From: Thermoanaerobaculia bacterium
GTDB lineage: Bacteria; Acidobacteriota; Thermoanaerobaculia; UBA5066
Length of the DNA stretch: 14,180 bases
Assembly (NCBI GenBank): GCA_023717585.1
Contig: JAMQPJ010000416.1
Location: 1-14,180, forward strand
Reading direction: 5' to 3'
Both the position numbers and the translations under genes were made by a program. Positions 1 through 7,322 of this stretch are shown piece after piece (the first letter of the stretch is position 1; the number at the start of each line of letters is the position of its first letter). Under the pieces are notes generated by a model that ran no database searches, was not told where the DNA came from, and worked only from the letters and a program-made list of their open reading frames with translations.

Positions 1-291
1 GCCGAGGGCACGGAGGCGTTCGACCTCCGACGTCATCGCCTTGGCGGTCAGGAAAACCACCGGGATGTGGGCCGTGCGCGGATCGGCCCTCAGGAGAGAG
101 AGCGTCTCGGGACCGTCCCGCCCCGGCATCATGACGTCGAGCAGGATCGCGTCGGGCTCCTCCGCAATCGCCAGCGCGAGCCCCTCGCTTCCGCTCGCGG
201 CGTCCACGACGTCCATGCCCCCGACGCGCCCGAGAGCGAGCCGCGATATCTGGCGGATGTCGTCTTCGTCGTCGATGATGAGAATCTTCAT
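1..291 (-). CDS. Stand-alone CheY-like response regulator receiver (3' end cut by window edge)
   Basis: The first 97 residues of a receiver domain are visible; the C-terminus lies beyond base 1. The acidic pocket is D7-D8 and the phospho-acceptor is D52 in the LLDVMMPGRDG motif. The switch Thr is T82 in VFLTAKA. The conserved C-terminal Lys (usually in a GxxGYxxKP context) would lie outside the window, so a DNA-binding or enzymatic output domain cannot be excluded. The ATG at 291-289 overlaps the stop of the hybrid kinase gene by four bases (ATGA). A strong GAGGAGG ribosome-binding site sits five bases upstream, inside the kinase gene. It is therefore the third gene of a phosphorelay operon and the likely recipient of phosphate from the hybrid kinase. 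The receiver fold is clear from sequence; the partner is inferred from position. Confidence 0.93.
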   Translation of the reverse strand, partial: MKILIIDDEDDIRQISRLALGRVGGMDVVDAASGSEGLALAIAEEPDAILLDVMMPGRDGPETLSLLRADPRTAHIPVVFLTAKAMTSEVERLRALG

Positions 292-3200
292 GCGGACCTC
301 CTCGCCCCTTCCGCGAGAAGCTCGAGGACGACCGAACGAAACTCGTCCTCAGCCTCGCGGGACTTCGTGAGATACCGGGTGGGTCCGAGGACGAGCCGGT
401 CGCGGTCTTCCTGCCGAAGGTCGCGTCCGGTGTAGACGAGAAGAGGGATCCCGGAGAGAACCTTGTCTTTGCGCAATGCGTCGACGACCTGCGAGCCGTC
501 GCCGTCGGGCAGCCCCAGGTCGAGGACGAGGATGTCCGGCTTCAGGGCGAGGGCCGCGGCGATCGCGTCCTTGGCCGTCGTGGCCCGCTGCGTGGCGACC
601 CGATCCTGGGCGAGACGGAGCTCGAGAATCGCGAGCAGCTCCTCGTCGTCGTCCACCAGCAGCGCAAGCCCCCGCGCGCTCTTGACCGTTCCGCTGAGCG
701 AGGGGCGGTGGGTCGACACCAGCGGGATGCGGAACCAGAACAGGCTTCCCGTCCCCGACGCGTCCCGAACGCCGATGGCACCCCCGTGCTGCTCGACGAT
801 TGCCTTACAGATCGCGAGCCCGAGCCCCGCCCCGCCCTTGCGCCGCGAATCGGAAGCCTCGACCTGCCGGTAGCGCTCGAAGATGGCTTCGCGTAAGGCG
901 GGTGGGACGCCTCGTCCCCGGTCCTCGACCTGGAACTCCGCCATCCCGGGCGCGAGGGCGACACTCACCCTCACGGCGCCGCCCACCGGCGAGAACTTCA
1001 CGGCGTTCGACACGAGATTCACGAGCACCTGGACGAGGCGATCGGCATCGGCGCGCACGCGCACGGACGCGGGAACGGGTTCGGAGACGAGCGTCACGTT
1101 CGACTGGCGGGCGAACCCCCGAACCGCTTCGAGAGACCGCTCGACGATCGCCGCTACCTCGGATGACTCGAACGTCATCTCCAGCCGGCCGCCCTCGAGG
1201 CGCTCGAGGTCGAGGATGTCGTTGATGAGGCCGATGAGCCTTACGACATTGCGCTCCGCGACCGCGACGATCTCCGCGGCATCCGGCGACAGCGGTCCCA
1301 GCACGCCGCCGGCGAGGAGCCCGAGCGAACCCCGGATGGACGTGAGAGGCGTGCGGAGCTCGTGACTGATCGAGGAGACGAACTCGCGCTTCAGCCGGTC
1401 CACCTCCCGCCGCTCCGTCACGTCGACGAGACTCCCGGCGATACGGCGACCTTCCGGAGTCTCGAACTGGAACAAGGAGAGCTCGAATGGAAACACCTCG
1501 CCATTCTTGCGACGTCCCTCCCACTCCGTGATCCGTCCCATCGCCTTGCCGAGTGATTCCTTGAGGTACGCGCCGACGTCGGAACCCGGCCGTTCCGGAA
1601 CGAGCACGTGCAGAGGCTTGCCGATCAGCTCGTTGCTGTCGTATCCGAAGATCCGCTCGGCCGCGGGATTCACGAGCTCGATGACCCCGCTGCCGTCCAC
1701 CATGAGGAGGCCCCCGAGCATGTTGTCGAGGAGCGCCCGCATGCGCGTCTCGGCAGCGCGGACGGCTTCCTCCGCGTTCTTCTGCTCCGTGATGTTTGCG
1801 TAGGTCCGCACGAAGCCGCCCTCGGGGAGTGGATTGTGAAAGAGCTGGATCCACTTCGCGGGCCCGCCGACCACCTGCTGCCGGAACTCACTGACGAACG
1901 GCTCCTCTCTCCGAAGCGCCCTCAGCACCTTCTCCAGGTCGGCAGAGCTGGTGTTCGTTCGGGAAGCCCAGAGGCGGACGAGCGGCTCGAGTCTCTCCCC
2001 GGCGCGCATCTCCCCCTCGGCGAAGACGAAGAAAGGCTCGAACTTCCGATTGAAGGCCACCACGCGGAGTTCGCCGTCGACGATCAGCATCGCCTGCGCC
2101 ATGGTCGCCAACACGGTCTCGAGCGTGTTCTTCTGTCTGACGATGGCCTCCTCGGCTCGCTTCCGATCCGAGATGTCCAGAAAGGCCCCCTCGATGATTC
2201 CGGAGGTCCCGCCGCCCCGCCCCGGAACGAGACCGATGCTCGCGAGGACCCAGGCCTCCGAGCCGTCCTTCCGGAGCAGCCTCATCTCATGGTTCGGGAC
2301 GAAACCCTCCGCGAGAAGGCGGTCGAGGAGCCGGGTCCGGTCCTTCGGGTCCGCGTAGAGTGAGGTCGTCGGGCGCGAATCGAGCTCCTCGCGCCTCTCG
2401 AACCCGAGGGTCTTCAGGAAGGCGGCGTTGCACTCGAGAAGGCGGCCGTCGAGCGTCGAACGGTAGACGCCCGCGAGGTTCCTCTCGAACAGGAGGCGAT
2501 ACCGTTCTTCCGCCTCGCGGAGATCGTTCAACGCCTGGCGCTCCGCCTCCTCTACTTGTGCCTGCTGGAGGGCCACGAAAAACACGGTCGTCGCGATGAT
2601 CACGAGAAGGACGAGGTCCCCGGTCGCGATGATCCTGAGGAGGCGCCGCTGGGCGGCGACGATCTCCGCGGCCGGCACCACGGAGACGATCTTCCACACC
2701 TCTTCTCCGCTCCGGCCGGACGTCTCGGCGGGGACGGAACCTTGCCGGATGGTCCGGTACACGAAGGATCCGCGAGACGTTCTCAGCCTGCCGCTCATTC
2801 CACCCTGGACGACCTTCCAGGCGTCCGGAAAGACGGCGCCGAATCGCATCTCGGATCGGGCCGGAATGAGCTGGCCCCATTCCTCGCCGGGCGTCCGGCC
2901 CCGGAGAAAGTAGCCATCACGATCGAGCAGGAGCATGGTGCCAAGGGCGACCTTCGAAGCGCTTCCCAGGTTTTCGAGCGTCTGGCGCGCGAGATAGTCG
3001 AGGAACACGACGCCCCGCTTTCCGCCCTCTTCCGAAGAGACGGACGTCACGAGCCTCAGGAGAGGCCGCGGCGGCGCGACGGCCGAGCCGTTCTCGGCGC
3101 TGAGCCTGAAGGGCGACACGAGGATGGTTCCCGGCGGGACTTCGAGGGCTTCCGCGAACAAGGCCCGGTCGCGCGCGTCCGGCTCCCGCAGCTCGTTTTC

Positions 3201-3587
3201 GGGAACGATCGTGGCGCGCCCGTCGCGATAACTCACGCGCACCCGCTCGCGGCCATCCGATCCGAGCAGTTGGACCTGTTCGTACACGCGCTTGCTGCGG
3301 GCGAACGTCACGAACTCACGGGCGAGGCGCTCGCGCGCCGCCCCATCCTCCGGATCGAGCGCCGGGACGACCTCTTCGTGAGTCGAGACGACCTCAAGGT
3401 CCGAATAGACGGACGCCATCTCGGACGTGAAGACGTTCATGGCGAGATCGAGGCCCGCTTCCTGGCGCGACTCGGAGAGATTCCGCTCGCTTCGCTCGAC
3501 CACGATTTCCACGATCACACCGCCGACGATGACGAGAGCGGCGAGCGGAAGGCCCAGCCGCAGCATGCGGTCCGCGATCGGGTTCAC
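288..3587 (-). CDS. Hybrid sensor histidine kinase: Cache-like sensor, three PAS domains, HisKA/HATPase and C-terminal receiver
   Basis: A 1099-residue membrane hybrid kinase. A first membrane helix (about 8-30) and a second (about 318-340) flank a roughly 285-residue extracytoplasmic sensor. The sensor carries a YEQVQLLGSDGRERVRV stretch like those of double-Cache sensors. Three PAS regions follow (about 360-480, 488-605, 617-727), each ending in a PAC-like segment (DISDRKRAEE, NITEQKNAEE, DVTERREVDR). The HisKA H-box is SHELRTP with H742. ATP-binding motifs are N861 (NLVSNAVKF), DRGRG at 889-893 and GGAGLGL at 918-924. The C-terminal receiver (about 974-1091) has acidic D979-D981, phospho-acceptor D1023, T1053 and K1075. 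The reading frame stays open for 64 codons further upstream, but the GTG at 3587 was chosen. It overlaps the stop of the upstream gene by four bases (GTGA) and gives a membrane helix right at the N-terminus. The signal sensed is unknown. Confidence 0.93.
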   Translation of the reverse strand: MNPIADRMLRLGLPLAALVIVGGVIVEIVVERSERNLSESRQEAGLDLAMNVFTSEMASVYSDLEVVSTHEEVVPALDPEDGAARERLAREFVTFARSKRVYEQVQLLGSDGRERVRVSYRDGRATIVPENELREPDARDRALFAEALEVPPGTILVSPFRLSAENGSAVAPPRPLLRLVTSVSSEEGGKRGVVFLDYLARQTLENLGSASKVALGTMLLLDRDGYFLRGRTPGEEWGQLIPARSEMRFGAVFPDAWKVVQGGMSGRLRTSRGSFVYRTIRQGSVPAETSGRSGEEVWKIVSVVPAAEIVAAQRRLLRIIATGDLVLLVIIATTVFFVALQQAQVEEAERQALNDLREAEERYRLLFERNLAGVYRSTLDGRLLECNAAFLKTLGFERREELDSRPTTSLYADPKDRTRLLDRLLAEGFVPNHEMRLLRKDGSEAWVLASIGLVPGRGGGTSGIIEGAFLDISDRKRAEEAIVRQKNTLETVLATMAQAMLIVDGELRVVAFNRKFEPFFVFAEGEMRAGERLEPLVRLWASRTNTSSADLEKVLRALRREEPFVSEFRQQVVGGPAKWIQLFHNPLPEGGFVRTYANITEQKNAEEAVRAAETRMRALLDNMLGGLLMVDGSGVIELVNPAAERIFGYDSNELIGKPLHVLVPERPGSDVGAYLKESLGKAMGRITEWEGRRKNGEVFPFELSLFQFETPEGRRIAGSLVDVTERREVDRLKREFVSSISHELRTPLTSIRGSLGLLAGGVLGPLSPDAAEIVAVAERNVVRLIGLINDILDLERLEGGRLEMTFESSEVAAIVERSLEAVRGFARQSNVTLVSEPVPASVRVRADADRLVQVLVNLVSNAVKFSPVGGAVRVSVALAPGMAEFQVEDRGRGVPPALREAIFERYRQVEASDSRRKGGAGLGLAICKAIVEQHGGAIGVRDASGTGSLFWFRIPLVSTHRPSLSGTVKSARGLALLVDDDEELLAILELRLAQDRVATQRATTAKDAIAAALALKPDILVLDLGLPDGDGSQVVDALRKDKVLSGIPLLVYTGRDLRQEDRDRLVLGPTRYLTKSREAEDEFRSVVLELLAEGARRSA
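297..303 (-). promoter_or_regulatory. Ribosome-binding site for the third operon gene
   Basis: GAGGAGG on the minus strand, five bases before the ATG at 291 and inside the end of the hybrid kinase gene. With the ATGA overlap it supports both the chosen start and re-initiation after the kinase is translated. Confidence 0.7.
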
Positions 3588-4246
3588 GGGTTCTCGGGCG
3601 TCGGGACGAGGGCTCGAAGGGTTGTCGCGAGAAGCACGGGGTCGAGGGGCTTTCCAAGGTAGCCGTCGGCGCCGAAGTTCGCCAGGGCTTCCGAGCGGTA
3701 GCGCTGTCCCTTGTAGAGCGACGTCATCACGATGACTTTGATGTCCCGGGTCTCGGGGTCGGCCTTGAGGCGCCGGCACATTTCTCGTCCCTCGAGGCGG
3801 GGCATGAGCGCGTCCGTCAGGATGACCTCGGGCCGGTGGCTGCGGGCCAGGTGTCTTCCTTCCACTCCGTCACCCGCCTCGATGACGCCGAAGCCAAGCC
3901 GGGCCGCGGCCTTCGCGGCCATGCGCCGGATGCCGGCTTCGTCGTCCACGATCAGAATGAGGGGGCGCCGAACCGACTCGGGCGGAGGGTTCGAGACAGG
4001 TTCGGCCGTGCGGCGGTGCTCCTTGAGCTTCGCCTCCCAAAGCGCAGGCGGCGCCTCGCTCCAGAATTTCTGGCGGTACGCCCGCGGCGCCCGGCAGAAG
4101 CACTTGCCGCAGCCGGAGCAGACGAGAGTGCGCTCGGTGGCGAGACACGAGCACCACGGCGCATTCAGAGCGTTGAACGACGTGCCGCACGCAGGACAAT
4201 CAACGTAATACGACGAAGGTCGAGCAGCAACGTCATTCGGATCCAT
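3584..4246 (-). CDS. Response regulator with N-terminal Cys-rich zinc-ribbon-like module fused to a receiver domain
   Basis: 220 residues. The N-terminal 55 residues hold eight cysteines in a CxxC-x11-CxC-x8-CxxCxxCxC arrangement (C17, C20, C32, C34, C43, C46, C49, C51), which looks like a structural zinc-binding module, perhaps binding two ions. An aromatic segment (YRQKFWSEAPPALW, about 57-70) and a Pro-rich linker follow. The receiver spans about 95-215, with acidic D101-D102, phospho-acceptor D145 (ILTDALMPRLEG), switch T175 (VMTS) and K199 (GYLGKP). The ATG at 4246 has a GAGG site a few bases upstream. The gene leads the minus-strand operon and its stop overlaps the start of the hybrid kinase. 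No DNA-binding domain follows the receiver, so the Cys module may be the output or a docking surface for protein or nucleic acid. The receiver assignment is firm; zinc binding is inferred from cysteine spacing. Confidence 0.9.
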   Translation of the reverse strand: MDPNDVAARPSSYYVDCPACGTSFNALNAPWCSCLATERTLVCSGCGKCFCRAPRAYRQKFWSEAPPALWEAKLKEHRRTAEPVSNPPPESVRRPLILIVDDEAGIRRMAAKAAARLGFGVIEAGDGVEGRHLARSHRPEVILTDALMPRLEGREMCRRLKADPETRDIKVIVMTSLYKGQRYRSEALANFGADGYLGKPLDPVLLATTLRALVPTPENP

Positions 4247-4318
4247 AGGATCCTCGCTTCCAAGTTCTGCATTCTATGCACGCCGGCGCGGCTCGGGCGA
4301 TAATCTCGACAATCCACG
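4247..4318. promoter_or_regulatory. Divergent promoter region between phosphorelay operon and Ser/Thr kinase gene
   Basis: These 72 bases separate two divergent coding starts and must hold control signals for both. On the plus strand GATAAT at 4299-4304 resembles a -10 box and lies 14 bases before the kinase ATG, with no Shine-Dalgarno sequence between. On the minus strand TAGAAT (complement of 4271-4276) resembles a -10 box about 25 bases before the ATG at 4246. Neither has a convincing -35 box at 16-18 bases. The boxes are matches by eye in a high-GC background. Confidence 0.4.
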
Positions 4319-6892
4319 ATGTCCGTCGAACCCGGCTCGCGCCTCGGGGCCTACGAGATTCTCGGCCCTCTCGGGGCCGGCGGCATGGGAGAGGTCTGGC
4401 GGGCGCGCGACACGCGCCTTCAGCGCGAGGTCGCCCTGAAGATTCTTCCCGAGGCGTTCGCCCGCGACGCCGAGCGCCTCTCGCGGTTCACGCGCGAGGC
4501 CCACGTTCTCGCGTCGCTCAATCACCCCGGCATCGGGGCGATCTACAGCTTCGAGGAGATCGACGGCACGCACTTCCTCGGCCTCGAGCTCGTTCCGGGC
4601 GAGACGCTCAAGCAGCGGATCGCCCGCGGCCCGATTCCCGTCAACGAGGCCCTCGGAATCGCCCGGCAGATCGCGGAGGCGCTCGAGGCCGCGCACGGAA
4701 AGGGCATCCTCCATCGCGACCTCAAGCCGGCGAACGTGAAGGTAACGCCGGACGGGCGGGTGAAGCTCCTCGACTTCGGCCTCGCGAAAGCCTTCACCCC
4801 CGAGCACACCTCACCCGAGATCTCCGAGTCGCCCACTGCCGAGGCGAACGGCACGCGGCAGGGTGTCATCCTCGGGACGGCGAGCTACATGAGCCCCGAG
4901 CAGGCGCGCGGCCGGCCGCTCGACGCGCGGAGCGACCTCTGGTCGTTCGGCTGCCTTCTCTACGAAATGCTCGCCGGCAGGAAGGCCTTCGGCGGCGAGA
5001 CGCTGTCCGACATCCTCGTCGCGATCCTCGACCGCGACCCGAACTGGGACGCCTTGCCTGCCGGGACCCCGCCGCCGGTCCGCGACCTCCTGCGCGGGTT
5101 TCTCGAAAAGAGCGTGGAGCGAAGGTGGCGCAACGTTCGCGACGTGAAGGCCGCGCTCGACGGCGCGTTCGCGAGCCATTCCACGATGCAGACGCATGCG
5201 CGCGCCCCCGTGGACCGCCGTCCGCTCCGCTGGGCGGCCGCCGGCGGCGCCGTGATCGCGGCGATCCTCGTGGCGTTTCTCCTGCGCACGCGCTCGGGCG
5301 ACGGCGCCCTGCCGAAGGAAAAGTACCTCGCCATCATGCCGTTCAAGGACCTTTCCGGGCAGCCCGACGGGCAGCTCGTCGTCGACGGCCTCACGGAGAG
5401 CTTCCGCGCGCGGCTTACGAAGCTCCGGGTACCGGGGCTCATGGTGATGGCCGGCGGGGCGGTCGGTGACGACCCGGCGCACTTCGCGCGGGACCGCGGC
5501 GCGAACCTCGTGCTCACGGGCGCCCTTCGGCGGCAGGAGAGCCAGATCCGCCTGACCTACAGCATCCTCGCGGCGGGCTCTCCGGGAATTCTCGCCGCCG
5601 ACGAGATCGCGGGGAACGCGACGGACCAGTTCGGCCTCGAGGACCGCCTTGTCGAAAGCGTCCGCGCCTCGCTGCGCGTTCACCTGGAGGGCGCAGGTGA
5701 GGCCTCGGCCGCGCGGCAACGGCCGGCCGAGAGCGAGCCGTATTACAAGGCGCTCGGGCTCCTCCGCCGATACGACGATCCGCGCTCGCTGCTCTCGGCG
5801 ATCGACATCCTGAAGGGCATCTCGGGGGGCGAGCGCTCGGCTCTCGTACAAGCCGCGCTCGGGCGGGCCTGGATCGAGCGCTACCGCTCCACGAAGGATC
5901 TCGCCGCGGCCGACGACGCCCGCGCCGCGGTCGACCGCGCGATCGCCCTGGACGACCGGTCGCCCGAAGCCCACCTCGCGTTCGGCCAGCTCCTCACGGC
6001 GATGAACAAGCCGAAGGACGCCGTCGTCGAGATCCGGCGCGCGATCGAGAGGCAGGCGCCGTCGGCGGACACGACGATCGCCCTCGCGGACGCGCTCGTG
6101 AAAGCCGGAGAGAACGCCCAGGCCGAGGCTGCCTACCGCGACGCGATCGCGATGAATCCCGAGTACTGGTCGGGCTACAACAAGCTCGGCGCGCTCTACT
6201 ACCAGCGCGGAGATCTCAAGAAGGCCATCGAGTCCTTCAACTTCGCGGCCGAGAGGAACCCGTCGAGCGCTCGCCCCCTGAGCAACATCGGCGCCGCGCT
6301 CGTGCGCCAGGGAAACCTTCCGGAAGCGGAGACCGTGCTTCGCCGCGCCGCGGCGCTCCCGCCCTCGGATGCGAATTCGTGGTCGAATCTCGCGACCGTC
6401 CAGTATCTGCTCGGGCGTCCCGCAGACGCGGCCGCGTCCCTCGAGCAGGCCGTGGCCAAGGCCCCGCAGGAGCTGCGCTATCGCGTCAACCTCGCCGATG
6501 CGTGCATGTTCGCGCCCGGCCTCGCGGAGAAGGCGACGGCCAGTTACGAGAAAGCTCTCCTGCTCGCCGAGGCGGAACGCAAGGTGGGCCCGCTCGACGC
6601 GACAGCGCTCACGTACGTCGCGAAGGCCGAGGCCCGGACGGGCCGGTCGGCGCGCGCACGCGCGACCGTGACGCAAGCGGTGGCGCTGGGCCCGGACGAT
6701 CCCAACGTGCTTTTCCGGGCCGCGATCGTTCAAAACGTCCTCGGAATGAAGACGGAGGCTCTCGAGCTGCTCCAAAGAGCCGTGGAAAAAGGGCTGGGCA
6801 CGACGCAGATCGCCCGGGAGCCGGAATTCGCGAACTTGAAGGACAATGCGGCTTTCCAGAAGCTGATCGCACCGCCGCCTGCGACGCGGTGA
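4319..6892 (+). CDS. Membrane-anchored Ser/Thr protein kinase with TolB-like domain and TPR repeats
   Basis: 857 residues. The Hanks-type kinase domain (about 11-285) has a Gly-rich loop G16-G24, invariant K41 (VALKIL), helix-C E60, catalytic H132-R133-D134 with K136 and N139, DFG at 152-154 and the MSPEQARG segment at about 191-198, so it should be active. One membrane helix (about 304-322) puts the kinase in the cytoplasm and the rest outside the membrane. Residues about 335-455 (KYLAIMPFKDLSG onward) look like the TolB-N/FlgO-type domain often fused to such kinases. From about 510 to 830 there are roughly eight or nine TPR-like helical hairpins (for example NKLGALYYQRGDLKKAIESF), a protein-binding scaffold. 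No Shine-Dalgarno sequence precedes the ATG; start choice rests on the MSVEPGSRLGAYEILG opening, standard for this family. It is followed after 22 bp by a small co-directional gene. Confidence 0.93.
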   Translation: MSVEPGSRLGAYEILGPLGAGGMGEVWRARDTRLQREVALKILPEAFARDAERLSRFTREAHVLASLNHPGIGAIYSFEEIDGTHFLGLELVPGETLKQRIARGPIPVNEALGIARQIAEALEAAHGKGILHRDLKPANVKVTPDGRVKLLDFGLAKAFTPEHTSPEISESPTAEANGTRQGVILGTASYMSPEQARGRPLDARSDLWSFGCLLYEMLAGRKAFGGETLSDILVAILDRDPNWDALPAGTPPPVRDLLRGFLEKSVERRWRNVRDVKAALDGAFASHSTMQTHARAPVDRRPLRWAAAGGAVIAAILVAFLLRTRSGDGALPKEKYLAIMPFKDLSGQPDGQLVVDGLTESFRARLTKLRVPGLMVMAGGAVGDDPAHFARDRGANLVLTGALRRQESQIRLTYSILAAGSPGILAADEIAGNATDQFGLEDRLVESVRASLRVHLEGAGEASAARQRPAESEPYYKALGLLRRYDDPRSLLSAIDILKGISGGERSALVQAALGRAWIERYRSTKDLAAADDARAAVDRAIALDDRSPEAHLAFGQLLTAMNKPKDAVVEIRRAIERQAPSADTTIALADALVKAGENAQAEAAYRDAIAMNPEYWSGYNKLGALYYQRGDLKKAIESFNFAAERNPSSARPLSNIGAALVRQGNLPEAETVLRRAAALPPSDANSWSNLATVQYLLGRPADAAASLEQAVAKAPQELRYRVNLADACMFAPGLAEKATASYEKALLLAEAERKVGPLDATALTYVAKAEARTGRSARARATVTQAVALGPDDPNVLFRAAIVQNVLGMKTEALELLQRAVEKGLGTTQIAREPEFANLKDNAAFQKLIAPPPATR

Positions 6893-6902
6893 TGTGCGAC
6901 AG

Positions 6903-6909
6903 AAGGAGG
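6903..6909 (+). promoter_or_regulatory. Strong ribosome-binding site for the small cupredoxin-like gene
   Basis: AAGGAGG is a full anti-Shine-Dalgarno match, five bases before the ATG at 6915. It decides the start against the in-frame ATG at 6894, which would place this site inside the coding sequence. Confidence 0.8.
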
Positions 6910-6914
6910 ATCCG

Positions 6915-7274
6915 ATGGTGAAAAGAGGGTCGGGCAGGGTCAGGACCGTGTGCACGTCGTTCCGGCCGGACGGCTCGCTGCACGTCGAGCCCGACCGCGT
7001 CAGGGTCAAGGCAGGGGATCGCGTGAGATGGGTGACGGTCGTGCGCGACGCGAAGGTCCAAGTCGAGTTCAAAACGAGGCGGGGCCCCTTCGTCGGCGAA
7101 GAACGGGTCCTCAAGGGCGTCCGTTCCCTGTTGCAGGCGCAGGTTCTTTCACCCCCCGTGAAGGTCGACCCCGGTCTGAAGCCGCGTGAGACGAAGAGTT
7201 ACAAGTACACCGCCATTCTCAGTGTCGGGAAATGCATCTTCAAGCTCGATCCCGACGTCGAGGTCCAGGGCTAA
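6915..7274 (+). CDS. Small cupredoxin-like beta-sandwich protein, function unknown
   Basis: 119 residues, not recognised by name. The pattern LHVEPDRVRVKAGDRVRWV (about 22-40) resembles the opening strands of cupredoxin-like proteins, where a '[VI]xPDxVxVxxGDxVxW' motif is typical. The ending SYKYTAILSVGKCIFKLDPDVEV (about 95-117) resembles their last strands. Classic copper ligands are missing: the only His is H23, there is no C...H...M ligand loop, and the two Cys (C13, C107) are far apart. A copper site is therefore unlikely, though the Cys pair could bridge. There is no signal peptide, so the protein is probably cytoplasmic. The gene lies 22 bp behind the TolB/TPR kinase on the same strand with a strong ribosome-binding site, so it is probably co-transcribed and could be a partner or substrate. 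The fold is an inference from motif shape. Confidence 0.72.
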   Translation: MVKRGSGRVRTVCTSFRPDGSLHVEPDRVRVKAGDRVRWVTVVRDAKVQVEFKTRRGPFVGEERVLKGVRSLLQAQVLSPPVKVDPGLKPRETKSYKYTAILSVGKCIFKLDPDVEVQG

Positions 7275-7309
7275 GAGTCTCGGCTCGTCCGCGGGCGCCC
7301 CGGCTTCCG

Positions 7310-7315
7310 TAGAGT
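7310..7315 (+). promoter_or_regulatory. Possible -10 box (TAGAGT) for the HupE-like gene
   Basis: TAGAGT lies seven bases before the ATG at 7323, where transcription could start at or next to the start codon. No Shine-Dalgarno sequence and no good -35 box are visible. This is a weak match by eye. Confidence 0.25.
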
Positions 7316-7322
7316 GCTCAGA

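Noticed and set aside
2556..3662. Open frame on the plus strand opposite the hybrid kinase sensor region
   Set aside because: Low-complexity His/Asp/Arg-rich translation with no recognisable motif; the minus strand carries an unbroken kinase.
3588..3779. Upstream extension of the hybrid kinase by 64 codons
   Set aside because: It overlaps the receiver gene fully in another frame, is Arg/Pro-rich, and ignores the GTGA overlap that gives a proper membrane-anchored N-terminus.
4811..7114. Long open frame on the minus strand opposite the TolB/TPR kinase
   Set aside because: Arg/Glu/Gly-rich composition with no domain logic; it is the antisense shadow of a high-GC gene with all kinase motifs intact on the plus strand.
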